Shown in pieces: positions 15,796 through 24,834 of a stretch of DNA of 41,520 nt; the stretch's first letter is position 1, and each line of letters starts with the position of its first letter. The DNA is taken from contig CAKRJT010000025.1 of the NCBI GenBank assembly GCA_934351925.1, positions 1 through 41,520 of the forward strand, given 5' to 3'. A program made the position numbers and the translations under genes. Origin of the DNA: an uncultured Lachnospiraceae bacterium (GTDB taxonomy: Bacteria; Bacillota; Clostridia; Lachnospirales; Lachnospiraceae). Below the pieces are notes generated by a model. It was not told the origin of the DNA. It saw only the letters and a list, made by a program, of their open reading frames with translations, and ran no database searches.

Positions 15796-16587
15796 TTATT
15801 TTGATGAAAAAACAGCCTTGAGCTTGTTCCAGAAGCCTGACTTCTCTGAAAGGTCAAGAAGAGGAACGTCCTCGCCCAGAATTCTCTTACATATATTCAT
15901 ATATGCCTGTCCGGCAAGTGTGTCGTTGCCGACTAAAGGCTCACCGTTGTTGGTGGAAATAACAATATTCTCATCGTCCGGTACTGCACCGATAAGGTTG
16001 ATTGAGAGAATGTCAACTACATCATCAATCGACATCATATCGCCCTTCTTGACCATATCCATCCTGATGCGGTTAACAATCAGGTCACTCCTCTTGAGAT
16101 CATTCGCCTCTAACAGTCCAATAATTCTGTCTGCGTCTCTGATAGCTGATACCTCAGGTGTTGTGACAACAAGTGCTCTGTCCGCACCTGCAATGGCATT
16201 CTTAAATCCCTGTTCAATTCCAGCCGGGCAGTCAAGAATTATGTAGTCAAACTCCTGTCTAAGCTCATCTATCAGCGCCTTCATCTGCTCAGGAGAAACG
16301 CTTGTCTTATCCCTTGTCTGTGCAGACGGGAGAAGATACAGATTAGGGTATCTCTTGTCCTTAATAAGAGCCTGTTTGTATCTGCAGTTTCCCTCTATAA
16401 CATCAACAAGATTGTATACTATTCTATTCTCGAGACCCATAACAACATCAAGATTACGAAGGCCTATATCTGTATCAATTAATACAACTTTCTTATTAAG
16501 CTTTGCAAGACCCGTACCTACATTTGCAGATGTAGTTGTCTTGCCAACGCCACCCTTACCACTGGTGACAACGATAACTTCACTCAT
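15796..16587 (-). CDS. minD: septum site-determining ATPase MinD
   Basis: This 263-aa ParA-type ATPase binds membranes as an ATP dimer and carries MinC. It has the deviant Walker A motif SGKGGVGKTT (K11 and K16), switch I-like LIDTDIGLRNLDVVMGLE, Walker B-like YIILDCPAGIEQG, and a C-terminal amphipathic membrane-targeting helix (SGFWNKLKAVFSSK). The ATG at 16587 is chosen over one four codons upstream because that upstream ATG is part of the GGAATGGAGA Shine-Dalgarno leader. A hairpin leader and a plausible promoter precede it. Confidence 0.97.
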   Translation of the reverse strand: MSEVIVVTSGKGGVGKTTTSANVGTGLAKLNKKVVLIDTDIGLRNLDVVMGLENRIVYNLVDVIEGNCRYKQALIKDKRYPNLYLLPSAQTRDKTSVSPEQMKALIDELRQEFDYIILDCPAGIEQGFKNAIAGADRALVVTTPEVSAIRDADRIIGLLEANDLKRSDLIVNRIRMDMVKKGDMMSIDDVVDILSINLIGAVPDDENIVISTNNGEPLVGNDTLAGQAYMNICKRILGEDVPLLDLSEKSGFWNKLKAVFSSK

Positions 16588-16616
16588 ACATTTCTCCATT
16601 CCGCCGCATAAACGGC
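16588..16616 (-). promoter_or_regulatory. hairpin plus GGCGGAATGGAGA translation leader of minD
   Basis: On the minus strand GCCG (16616-16613) pairs with CGGC (16606-16603) around a 6-base loop; GGAATGGAGA and the start codon follow directly. The same arrangement precedes the gene at 24775 and proA at 33433, with different but still complementary arms. Confidence 0.5.
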
Positions 16617-16657
16617 TCTTTTTTTCTCTCCTCTGTCCAGGAGAAAATTACAATAAT

Positions 16658-16686
16658 ATTATGATTGTTTTTTCTAATAATTGCAA
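16658..16686 (-). promoter_or_regulatory. putative promoter upstream of minDE-rodA
   Basis: Minus-strand TTGCAA (16686-16681), a 17-base spacer and CATAAT (16663-16658) match sigma-A consensus in 4/6 and 5/6 positions. The 144-base gap between minC and minD is the largest in the block and is AT-rich, consistent with an internal promoter. Confidence 0.5.
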
Positions 16687-16731
16687 TCTTTTTTTGAAAA
16701 TTTTTATAATATTCAGAGCTGACGGCATAAA

Positions 16732-17403
16732 TTACAGCCTTATATCTGAGAGAACATTTTTATCAAGCTTTTCAATATAAATATTGTTATCGTCAACAAA
16801 GGCAATCTTAGGATCAAAGGTCTTGCTTGGCTTTAGCTGTACCGTATCGTTGCTCCTGGCGATGACATCTCCTATCCTTATCTGCATTGGTGTCATCTCA
16901 AGAGCCACCACAAACGAGTCCTGATTCCCGTTCGCTCCTGCAAACACAAGACCTTTAAGGCTGCCTAACACAACCACATTTCCTTTGGAGATTACTCTCG
17001 CACCCGGATTTACATCGCCGAGAATTATGATGCTGCTCTCGGACTCTAAAACCTGCCCGCTTCTCAAGGTTCCCTTGTAAAACTGCCCGGTATGTGTTGA
17101 CAGCTCCTCAAGCTTCTCCTCGACGGCCTTCTTGTAATATTCGTCCCTCATCTTATCATTGTCTATAACGCAGATGATATTTAGCTGCGAGTTCCCGGCA
17201 ATAATATCAAGAACCTCCTTCTCCTCCTCCGGTGTCAGCCTGCGTCCCTCAAATGTCACTGCCATGTTCGCTTTATCAAAGAACTTGGTAGCTGAGCGGA
17301 ATTTCTCAGCCAATGACTCCTTCAGCTCGGCAAAAGGGATTTTTTCATCCATCACTACCACAATGCCGTGTTTGTTTCCTTTAATTATAACTGAATTATC
17401 CAT
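16732..17403 (-). CDS. minC: septum site-determining protein MinC
   Basis: This 223-aa protein inhibits FtsZ assembly where MinD recruits it. The N-terminal domain (1-~100) is weakly conserved, as usual (VIIKGNKHGIVVVMDE, FAELKESLAEKF). The C-terminal beta-helix domain is clear: GTLRSGQVLESESSIIILG, DVNPGARVISKGNVVVLGSLKG, FAGANGNQDSFVVALEM, MQIRIGDVIARS. Length is normal for Firmicutes MinC. The ATG at 17403 has AAAGG 4 bases upstream. It follows the PBP2 gene by 30 bases. Confidence 0.93.
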   Translation of the reverse strand: MDNSVIIKGNKHGIVVVMDEKIPFAELKESLAEKFRSATKFFDKANMAVTFEGRRLTPEEEKEVLDIIAGNSQLNIICVIDNDKMRDEYYKKAVEEKLEELSTHTGQFYKGTLRSGQVLESESSIIILGDVNPGARVISKGNVVVLGSLKGLVFAGANGNQDSFVVALEMTPMQIRIGDVIARSNDTVQLKPSKTFDPKIAFVDDNNIYIEKLDKNVLSDIRL

Positions 17404-17433
17404 AATACCTTTATAACCCGCCTTTCAGGATTT

Positions 17434-20259
17434 TTACTCTACTATTGTTAAAGCACCGTTCACATCCGAATAGACATGTGAAGGAATATATGAATCATAA
17501 TACGATGATAAGGCATAAAATGACATTATACCTGCATTTACGGCAGCGTATCCGTTTGGAATCATAACAGCAACCGCAACCTGTGCATTCTGGTACGGAG
17601 CCCATGTAATATAGTTGGCATGTGAGCCTCTGTTCTTGTTCTCCTCAGCGGTTCCTGACTTACCTCCAACCGGCACCGGCAGGTATTTGTCAAAAAGCTG
17701 CGTTCCTACTGCACTGCCCAATATAACATTTCTTCCGCCCTCATAAACAGAATCCCATACAACGCTGTCAAGTTCAACCTCATTGGCTGTAACAGGCTCA
17801 AATAGCTCGAGCACGTCACCATTGCTGTCGACAACCTTGCTTATAACACTGGAATTATATACTGTTCCTCCATTACCGATGGTAGAAGTGTATCTCGCAA
17901 GATTAAGTGCAGTATATGCATGATTGCCCTGTCCGATGGTCGACGCTATAACCGACACGTTTGACGGGTTAGGAGCTGCCTCGGAAATCTGTATTCCGGT
18001 CTTGGTTGCAAGACCAAGCTCCTCAGCATACTTTTTAAGAATCGAAAGTCCCTTGTCCGCATTGAGGCTTCCGTCCGCCTCAGTCGCAAGCCGGTAACCG
18101 ACCTCACAGAAGAAATAGTTACATGAAACACCGATAGCCTGCTTTACATTAATCGAGCCATGATTTTGAGGATAAATCCAGCACTTCAGGTTAGGTTTGA
18201 CCTTATCAAAAATACCTGTGTCTGTTATCGTCTCATTCGGTGTTATGACCCCCTCCATAAGCCCCGCTATTGCCGTCGCTATCTTAAATGTGGAACCTGG
18301 CGCAATCCTCGTCTGCGTCGCACGGTTTACAAGCGGCGTCGATTTATCCGCTAAGAGTGAAGCGTAATAATCAGAATCTATGGAACCCGAGAAATTGTTG
18401 ATATCGTAGCTCGGGTATGTGACCATCGCTATTATGCTTCCCGTTTGTGCCTCCTCGAGGACAACTGCTCCCGAACACGGATCAAGCGCTAACATCGCCG
18501 GTGTGATATTAAGCTCATTTATCTGATTTACAATATAATCATACGGTGAAGCGCCGTTTGCAACAGCATCGTAGTCGTCCTGTGTAAATGGAACACAGCC
18601 CTGCTCCATGAGCAGAAGGCAGGTTTCCCTGCCCGTAACCTGTCCACCCTGTACAAGATACTTCATAACCAGCTTATCAAACGCATCATCCTGTTCAAGC
18701 TCCTCCATTGCATAGCTTAACATCGCGTCAAGAACTTCCTCCATTGTAGGGTAGTCGTCCTTGACATCCAGATTATATATATTAACCCAGTCCTTTGCAA
18801 TAGCGTTATACAAATAGTCTGTCAGGCTTATCTCCCCGTCAGTCCACGATACCGACAACTCATCCGTCGAGCTTATGGCATCCCTGTTTAGGATTCCTCC
18901 GTTTAGAAGTATTGTCCTTACATTCTTTATGTACTCCCGCATCTCCTCTGAAAGTGCCGAATAAACAGTTGAAGTATTATAGAGCTCATCGCTGATTTCA
19001 CTTATAATCTGCTCTCTCCTGTCATTAAAGACTGTATATATTGCTGCTGCCGCACCCGCTTCGTGGTTCTCCCTCAGCCCGTCTATAGAAAGTGTGTTAT
19101 TGTCAAACAGTGCAAAATACACATCTTTCACCGGAATTACCACAGCATCACCTTCCAGTGAGCCTGCGCGGTCCGAATCGGAATTCACAATGCGCGCAAC
19201 CAGTATCTCAGCTAATCTTCTCTCGAGCAGATCATAAATCCGCTGTGTCAGCTTAACATCTATTGTAAGATATATATCCGAGCCTGTGACAGGTTCTTTT
19301 TCGTCAACAACCTCCAAAACTCGACCATAACTGTCAACAAGAACCTTTCTGCTTCCCTTAGTACCATTCAGAATCTGCTCATAGCTCTTTTCAACACCGG
19401 ATTTTCCGACAATATCACTCGCCTGATATGACGGATCCTCCTTTTGGAGCTGTTCAAGTTCTTCCGAGGACACTTTACCTGTGTAACCAATGAGGTGTGC
19501 TATATACTTTCCATAACTGTAACATCGTATATATTCATCCTTCACCGTCACCCCCACAAGCCTGTCCGAATTCTCAAGTATGGCCGCCATCGTCGCCTCT
19601 GAGACATTGGTTGCCACGGTAAATGATATATATCTTTGATATGCATGCGCAGCAAGATTTGAGCGCACATATATTATTTCAAGCACCTCTTCCCTGCTGT
19701 AACTGTCATCAATATTGTAATAGCTCCTGCTCTTTAAAACATCTATAACATCATCGGCAGTCGCATTTCTCTCCTCATCTGTAAGCTGGCTTATATATTG
19801 ATGCCCGTATATATCTCTCAGATACCTTAGCAGCGCATTTCCCGACTTCGTAAATTCGTATCTGCCATACTTATTCAATCTTATGGAGTAATCTATCGTA
19901 TAGCTGTCATCGTTCTCCTCTATAATATCGTACATGCCAACTATAATCTCGTTGAGCTGCGTGTTCTTTATCGCTGTAGAACTGTCCTCAATAATCACTG
20001 AATAGGCAAGTTTATTGTAGGCGAGCAGTTCACCGTTGACATCATAGATATTTCCTCTTGTGCTGTCGAGAACAAGCGTTTTTTCTGCCTTCTGTGCATA
20101 ATTAACCTTATAGTCCTCACCGTGCACAATCTGCAGGTTAAAAAGCTTATATATGAGTATACCAAAAAGAACCGTGGAGAATATCATCAACGGCAGCAGC
20201 CTTGAACGAAGGATGTTCTTCACATAGTCCCAAATAATTTTCAAGTCCTCTTTAAGCAC
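17434..20259 (-). CDS. mrdA: class B penicillin-binding protein 2, elongasome transpeptidase (unusually long)
   Basis: This 941-aa protein would cross-link peptidoglycan in the MreBCD-RodA elongasome. It has one N-terminal membrane helix (about 20-42), a dimerisation/pedestal domain (RGNIYDVNGELLAYN at 68-82; GKSGVEKSYEQILNGTKGSR at 285-304), and a transpeptidase domain from ~595 with S656-T-F-K, S712-C-N and K867-S-G. The usual family length is about 580-720 aa. The excess is a segment at ~350-590 between the pedestal and the transpeptidase, containing acidic helical stretches (TMEEVLDAMLSYAMEELEQDD) and no motif I recognise. The start is GTG at 20259, about 10 bases after GGAGG and overlapping mreD by 8 bases. 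Confidence 0.93.
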   Translation of the reverse strand: MLKEDLKIIWDYVKNILRSRLLPLMIFSTVLFGILIYKLFNLQIVHGEDYKVNYAQKAEKTLVLDSTRGNIYDVNGELLAYNKLAYSVIIEDSSTAIKNTQLNEIIVGMYDIIEENDDSYTIDYSIRLNKYGRYEFTKSGNALLRYLRDIYGHQYISQLTDEERNATADDVIDVLKSRSYYNIDDSYSREEVLEIIYVRSNLAAHAYQRYISFTVATNVSEATMAAILENSDRLVGVTVKDEYIRCYSYGKYIAHLIGYTGKVSSEELEQLQKEDPSYQASDIVGKSGVEKSYEQILNGTKGSRKVLVDSYGRVLEVVDEKEPVTGSDIYLTIDVKLTQRIYDLLERRLAEILVARIVNSDSDRAGSLEGDAVVIPVKDVYFALFDNNTLSIDGLRENHEAGAAAAIYTVFNDRREQIISEISDELYNTSTVYSALSEEMREYIKNVRTILLNGGILNRDAISSTDELSVSWTDGEISLTDYLYNAIAKDWVNIYNLDVKDDYPTMEEVLDAMLSYAMEELEQDDAFDKLVMKYLVQGGQVTGRETCLLLMEQGCVPFTQDDYDAVANGASPYDYIVNQINELNITPAMLALDPCSGAVVLEEAQTGSIIAMVTYPSYDINNFSGSIDSDYYASLLADKSTPLVNRATQTRIAPGSTFKIATAIAGLMEGVITPNETITDTGIFDKVKPNLKCWIYPQNHGSINVKQAIGVSCNYFFCEVGYRLATEADGSLNADKGLSILKKYAEELGLATKTGIQISEAAPNPSNVSVIASTIGQGNHAYTALNLARYTSTIGNGGTVYNSSVISKVVDSNGDVLELFEPVTANEVELDSVVWDSVYEGGRNVILGSAVGTQLFDKYLPVPVGGKSGTAEENKNRGSHANYITWAPYQNAQVAVAVMIPNGYAAVNAGIMSFYALSSYYDSYIPSHVYSDVNGALTIVE

Positions 20260-20782
20260 TGGTCACAGTCCTCCTCTTTTTCGACTGCTCAACCTTTCGG
20301 GTTATAAAATATATAAATACATATGCCAAAAGGGTCATCAAAACCGTATATATAACCTCAGGAATAATAATTCTGGTAAAATAATAAGATAATCTCAACT
20401 TATTCTGAAGTAAGAAATAAAATACATAATATAAAAATTCATATGTAAAAGTGCTCACAGCAACGAGCGCCATCGGAAGAAACAGTTCCTCCTTCACATA
20501 GTCCTTGTAAAAGAAACCGTTAAGCACCCCGGCATACATGTATACAAGTGCAGTAAATCCTACCCTTCCTCCTGCCATCAAATCAAGCAGCAATCCCGCA
20601 AAAAAACCCTCTATAAGCCCCATTCTGCTTCCCATTGTAAAACCCGTGATACAGGTTATCATCAGAAGAAGATTGGGCTTAATTCCGGCTATCTCAAAAT
20701 ATGAAAAAGCACTCACCTGCAGGACATATGTAATTATTATAGAAAAAAAACAATACAAAGTTCGTTTTATACTAATTTTCAT
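20252..20782 (-). CDS. mreD: rod shape-determining protein MreD
   Basis: This 176-aa hydrophobic protein has about five to six membrane helices and is the membrane partner of MreC. The family is poorly conserved, but KPNLLLMITCITGFTMGSRMGLIEGFFAGLLLDLM is the typical MreD segment (KPN followed by a glycine-rich helix pair). It ends in a basic tail (RKVEQSKKRRTVTSA). Position between mreC and the PBP2 gene settles the call. The ribosome binding site is weak (AGGA too close to the ATG), so translation may depend on coupling with mreC 23 bases upstream. Confidence 0.92.
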   Translation of the reverse strand: MKISIKRTLYCFFSIIITYVLQVSAFSYFEIAGIKPNLLLMITCITGFTMGSRMGLIEGFFAGLLLDLMAGGRVGFTALVYMYAGVLNGFFYKDYVKEELFLPMALVAVSTFTYEFLYYVFYFLLQNKLRLSYYFTRIIIPEVIYTVLMTLLAYVFIYFITRKVEQSKKRRTVTSA

Positions 20783-20805
20783 TTCCTGACAATTACCCCT
20801 TGAGT

Positions 20806-21648
20806 TTATTTTTCCTTGAGCTGCATTATCACAAGAACCTCTGTCAGACGTTCAAAATCGACCGCAGGGACAAGATATCCGGACTGTGTGAGGCTGTTGG
20901 CATCCTCCGATACATTCTTTACATATCCTATAAGAATACCCTGGATATACTTATCACTTATGTTGGACGTCACGATCATGTCGCCGTCCGAGGCATCAAC
21001 ATCCTTACGCAGGTATTCAAGATGAACATAGCCGCTGTCCATAAGCTCTAAGTCACCTCTTATATTGCAGGTGTCAGAGGATGTCACAAGCATGCCCGTG
21101 ACATTGCTGTTATCATCAATTATACTCCTGACTGTGGCAGTATTGTCCGTGACACCTGTCACAATGCCTACAAGCCCGTTTCCGCATATAACATTCATGT
21201 CCACGAGTATTCCGTCCTTGCTGCCCTTATCTATCGTAAATGTTGAGAACCAGTTTCCTGAACTCTTTCCGATAACGCGGGCTGCCAGTTTCTCATAGCC
21301 CGGTATCTTGTTGTCAAGCGCGTACAGCTCGCGGAGATTGTTAAGCTCAATCTGATCCTGCACGAGAATAAGATTTTTCTCCTTAACCTCATCAAGCTGC
21401 ACCCTCAATTCCTCATTCTGTGTCCGAAGCTCATCGATGGTCGCAAAATAGTCTGCCCTGTCAGTAAGCCACAGTCCCATTCCGTTAATGCCCTTCTGTA
21501 ACGGTGTGATCACATATGAGAGCACATTCTGCACGGGCGCTGTAAGCTTATCCGTGAAAAAGGATATGGCAATCAGTATAAGGCACAGTACCGTGAATAT
21601 CGTAAGCATAACTTTCTGTGAAACGTGTAATTGCGGTTTCTTTTCCAT
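20806..21648 (-). CDS. mreC: rod shape-determining protein MreC
   Basis: This 280-aa protein has a short cytoplasmic N-terminus, one membrane helix (about 12-30), a coiled coil (about 58-105, ATIDELRTQNEELRVQLDEVKEKN) and a C-terminal double beta-barrel region (AARVIGKSSGNWFSTFTIDKGSKDGI, NGLVGIVTGV, VTSNISDKYIQGILIGYV). It bridges MreB to the periplasmic-side wall enzymes. The ATG at 21648 has GAGG 6 bases upstream; an ORF start four codons earlier is not needed. It follows mreB by 30 bases. Confidence 0.95.
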   Translation of the reverse strand: MEKKPQLHVSQKVMLTIFTVLCLILIAISFFTDKLTAPVQNVLSYVITPLQKGINGMGLWLTDRADYFATIDELRTQNEELRVQLDEVKEKNLILVQDQIELNNLRELYALDNKIPGYEKLAARVIGKSSGNWFSTFTIDKGSKDGILVDMNVICGNGLVGIVTGVTDNTATVRSIIDDNSNVTGMLVTSSDTCNIRGDLELMDSGYVHLEYLRKDVDASDGDMIVTSNISDKYIQGILIGYVKNVSEDANSLTQSGYLVPAVDFERLTEVLVIMQLKEK

Positions 21649-21678
21649 TCTAAACCTCACAAATAGTAATACAAATCT

Positions 21679-22698
21679 TTAATCGTATATCTTTTCCTTA
21701 GGGATATACGCGATCTCGGTGAACTCCGGGTCCTCGATGATGGTCTTTATTCCTCTCACAACGCTCTCTGACGGCTCGTCGGATATTACGACATTGAGAT
21801 CCGTCTCATTGTTAATGAGGTCTGCAAGATGTCTTATTCCGGATGACCCTCCCGTGAGGTGTATGCCCGTATCAATGATATCCGATGCAAGCTCAGGCGG
21901 AGTCCTCTCAAGTATCATCTTCACGGAGTCAACTATCGAGTGTATGAAGTCAATCAGACAATCATAAACGACAGTCGATGAAATCTCTCTTGCCATAGGC
22001 AGACCTGTCACGAGGTCTCTTCCGTACACGCTCACGGACTGCTCCTCCATAGGAAGCGCACTTCCGAGCTTAATCTTGATGAACTCGGCAGTCTTTGCAC
22101 CGATTACAAGATTGTACTTCTTGCGTACCGCGCCGATAATCTGCTCGTCAAGCTTATTTCCACCGAATTTTACCGCACGGCTTATGACGATACCGCCAAG
22201 GCTCATAACCGAAATCTCAGTGGTGTCCGCACCGATATTGACCACCATGACACCCTTAGCACCATTTACATCAACACCTGAACCGACTGCATCAGCCACC
22301 GGCTTGTTGATGACCATTATCTTTCTCGCCTTTATCTTCGAGTCCCTTATAAGCTCCAAAAAAGCTCTCTTCTCCACCTCGGTTATGTCCGTAGGAACGG
22401 CAATATAGTAATCTGCCGGAGCAATCTTGCCGCCCTTGCTGAGTTTCCTTATAAACTCGGTAACAAGCACCTGCATGTTGGCAAAATCGGCGATAACTCC
22501 GTATTTTACAGGAAAAGTCACCTGAATTGAGCCCGGTGCCTTCTCGTGCATCTCAAATGCCTCATCGCCCACCGCGAAAATATCCTTCTTGTTTGCGATT
22601 GCAATGATGTTCTTCTCGTTGAGGATTTCATCCCTTTCACTGCAGTAAATCTTTATGTTGCTTGTACCAATATCAAGGCCAAAAATGCTTCTAGCCAT
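21679..22698 (-). CDS. mreB: rod shape-determining actin homologue MreB
   Basis: This 339-aa actin-like ATPase forms membrane filaments that direct wall elongation. Actin-fold signatures are visible: phosphate 1 IFGLDIGTSNIKIYC, connect 1 near AVGSGVDVNGAKGVMVVNIGADTTEISV (phosphate 2), and the adenosine motif IIDTGIHLTGGSSGIRHLADLI. GTSNIK and GADTTE replace the more common GTANT and GGGTTE, so this may be an Mbl/MreBH-like paralogue rather than the main MreB, but it heads mreBCD. The ATG at 22698 has GGAGG 7 bases upstream. It follows radC by 37 bases, and radC-mreB is a common Gram-positive arrangement. Confidence 0.93.
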   Translation of the reverse strand: MARSIFGLDIGTSNIKIYCSERDEILNEKNIIAIANKKDIFAVGDEAFEMHEKAPGSIQVTFPVKYGVIADFANMQVLVTEFIRKLSKGGKIAPADYYIAVPTDITEVEKRAFLELIRDSKIKARKIMVINKPVADAVGSGVDVNGAKGVMVVNIGADTTEISVMSLGGIVISRAVKFGGNKLDEQIIGAVRKKYNLVIGAKTAEFIKIKLGSALPMEEQSVSVYGRDLVTGLPMAREISSTVVYDCLIDFIHSIVDSVKMILERTPPELASDIIDTGIHLTGGSSGIRHLADLINNETDLNVVISDEPSESVVRGIKTIIEDPEFTEIAYIPKEKIYD

Positions 22699-22735
22699 AT
22701 ACGTTCCTCCATTCTAAAACGCTGCCGCGCCGGAT

Positions 22736-23428
22736 TTATATCAGTTTGCTGTCCTTCATACTGATATATGTATTATCACCAATAATTATGTGGTCAATCA
22801 GTGAGACCCCAATTAAATTGGCTGCATTCATTATCTTGTTCGTTGCCACTATATCCTCCCTGCTCGGAGCCGGATCCCCTGTCGGGTGATTGTGTACGAG
22901 AATAAAGCATGTGCTGTCCTTTAGAAGCGCCTCCCTGCAGATCTCCCTGGGCGGCATTATCGTGCTGTTGGCAGTGCCTATGCTCATTATCTTCTCATGT
23001 ATCAGCATATACCTGGTATCGAGCAAAAGCAATCTTAGCTGTTCCTGCTCTAAATGCCTCATATCCTCCATAAGATATTCGACAACAGCCTTGGCCGAAC
23101 CAAGTTTTGGCCTTTCAGCTCTTCTGCTGTTTGCCATACGTCTTGAAAGTTCACATATCGACTTTAGCTGTACAGCCTTCACCCTGCCTATTCCGGGAAG
23201 TGTTGAAAGCTCCTTCACCGAAATTCTCTGCAGCCCAACTATTCCCCGCCCCTCTAACTTATTAACGAGTGCCGACGCAGCCTCCATGCAGCTATGATTT
23301 TTGGTTCCGCTCCTTATTATTATGGCAAGAAGCTCCTCATCGCTCAGGCTCTCAAAGCCGTATGCCTGGCATTTTTCATAAGGAAGCAGCGCTCCCGCAC
23401 ACTCATCTGTGCTCTTACATAAATCCAT
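22736..23428 (-). CDS. radC: RadC-family JAB-domain protein
   Basis: This 230-aa protein has an N-terminal helix-hairpin-helix region (SLSDEELLAIIIRSGTKNHS; LSTLPGIGRVKAVQLKSI) and a C-terminal JAMM metalloprotease-like domain with FILVHNHPTGDPAPSRED, i.e. HxH with a downstream aspartate. The once-proposed DNA-repair role is disputed, and the biochemical activity remains unknown. The ATG at 23428 has GGAGG 5 bases upstream. It lies just before mreB, as in many Firmicutes. Confidence 0.95.
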   Translation of the reverse strand: MDLCKSTDECAGALLPYEKCQAYGFESLSDEELLAIIIRSGTKNHSCMEAASALVNKLEGRGIVGLQRISVKELSTLPGIGRVKAVQLKSICELSRRMANSRRAERPKLGSAKAVVEYLMEDMRHLEQEQLRLLLLDTRYMLIHEKIMSIGTANSTIMPPREICREALLKDSTCFILVHNHPTGDPAPSREDIVATNKIMNAANLIGVSLIDHIIIGDNTYISMKDSKLI

Positions 23429-23470
23429 TTTAACCTCCGTTCCGGCAAAATGGCATCCCCCATGTAAAAT

Positions 23471-24775
23471 TTAACACAAATCCGTAACTTTTACAATTCC
23501 TTTATCAACAAGCTGCTGCAGACTCTTCAGTATTCCAAAACGCGCGTGATTCCATGTAAGTCCGCCCTGAAAGAACGCCGTGTAAGGCTCACGGAGAGGA
23601 CCGTCGGCGCTCAGCTCAATGGACGCTCCGGATATAAATGCACCTGCTGCCATGATGACCTGCGAGTCATATCCCGGCATATCCCAAGGCTCAGGAACCG
23701 CAAAACTGTCAACCGGAGCTGCAGCCTGAATACCCTCACAGAATGCGATAAGTCCCTCTTCCGTTCCCATCTCGACGGCCTGAATTATGTCATATCGCTC
23801 CTCATTACTGTCAGGGATAACCCTGTAGCCGAGGCGCTCATAGAGATTAGCCGCATAGACTGCGCCCTTGAGTGCTCCCGCAGTCACGGTCGGTGCGAGG
23901 AAAAAGCCCTGATAGAAGGAATGATTTACCCCGAGCGTTGCACCGAGTTCCTTTCCAAGCCCCGGAGCAGTAAGGCGGTATGCCGCCTGGTTTACATACT
24001 CCTCCCTGCCGGCGATATATCCGCCTATAGGTGCGAGTCCGCCACCCGGATTTTTTATGAGTGAGCCGACAACCATATCCGCACCGACATCTGACGGCTC
24101 TATCGTCTCAACAAACTCGCCGTAGCAGTTGTCAACCATGCAGATAATCTCCGGCTTTATTCCCTTTATGAAGCTTATGAGTTCGCCTATTCTCTCAACA
24201 GAGAGTGTCGGTCTGCTGTCATAGCCCTTAGAACGCTGTATTGTGACAAGCTTGGTCTTTTCGTTTATGGCTGCCCTTATTCCGTCAAAATCAAAACCGC
24301 CGTCGGGAAGAAGGTCAACCTGTCTGTAGCTTATCCCATACTCAGCAAGTGACCCCGGGCACTCCCTCATTCCGATTATTCCCTGAAGCGTGTCGTAAGG
24401 CTTTCCCACAGGGGATAGGAGCTCATCTCCCGGTCTTAAATTGCCGGCAAGCGCGATTGTTAGTGCATGGGTTCCGCAGGTAATCTGCGGACGCACGAGA
24501 GCGGTCTCTGTGTGAAACACGTCGGCATACACCTGCTCGAGCGTGTCCCTTCCCATATCGGTGTAGCCATAGCCCGTGCTCGAGCCGAAATGAGCCTCGC
24601 TCACATGGTTTTTCTGCATCGCCTTTAAAACTTTCAACTGGTTGTACTCGGCAATCCTGTCTATCTTCTCAAAACGCTCCGTGAGCTTTTTCTCAGCACG
24701 CATGCCGTAATCTAACACCTCGCTGCATATTCCCATCTCACGGTACATACTGTAAATTTCATCTGTGATACTCAT
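23471..24775 (-). CDS. methionine gamma-lyase-family PLP protein (aluminium-resistance/YnbB type)
   Basis: This 434-aa PLP-dependent protein matches the family annotated as aluminium resistance protein or methionine gamma-lyase family, common in Firmicutes. Visible motifs are EAHFGSSTGYGYTDMGRDTLEQVYADVF, RPQITCGTHALTIAL, MVDNCYGEFVE (PLP-ring aspartate) and the Schiff-base lysine in GSLIKNPGGGLAPIGGYIAG. The reaction is inferred from family only; substrate is uncertain. The ATG at 24775 is chosen because the ATG four codons earlier is part of the GGAATGGAGATT Shine-Dalgarno leader. It lies just downstream of miaA, a conserved neighbour. Confidence 0.9.
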   Translation of the reverse strand: MSITDEIYSMYREMGICSEVLDYGMRAEKKLTERFEKIDRIAEYNQLKVLKAMQKNHVSEAHFGSSTGYGYTDMGRDTLEQVYADVFHTETALVRPQITCGTHALTIALAGNLRPGDELLSPVGKPYDTLQGIIGMRECPGSLAEYGISYRQVDLLPDGGFDFDGIRAAINEKTKLVTIQRSKGYDSRPTLSVERIGELISFIKGIKPEIICMVDNCYGEFVETIEPSDVGADMVVGSLIKNPGGGLAPIGGYIAGREEYVNQAAYRLTAPGLGKELGATLGVNHSFYQGFFLAPTVTAGALKGAVYAANLYERLGYRVIPDSNEERYDIIQAVEMGTEEGLIAFCEGIQAAAPVDSFAVPEPWDMPGYDSQVIMAAGAFISGASIELSADGPLREPYTAFFQGGLTWNHARFGILKSLQQLVDKGIVKVTDLC

Positions 24776-24805
24776 TTTAATCTCCATTCCGCCACAAGCC
24801 GGCAG
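24776..24805 (-). promoter_or_regulatory. hairpin plus GGCGGAATGGAGA leader of the methionine gamma-lyase-family gene
   Basis: On the minus strand CTGCC (24805-24801) pairs with GGCGG (24793-24789), one pair being G-U, around a 7-base loop. AATGGAGATTAAA and the ATG follow. It shares GGCGGAATGGAGA with the minD and proA leaders. Confidence 0.5.
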
Positions 24806-24834
24806 CTTAAATAATTCTAAGATATAATACTATT

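Noticed and set aside
16355..16780. Plus-strand frame crossing minD into the minC gap
   Set aside because: It is antisense to minD for most of its length and has no Shine-Dalgarno.
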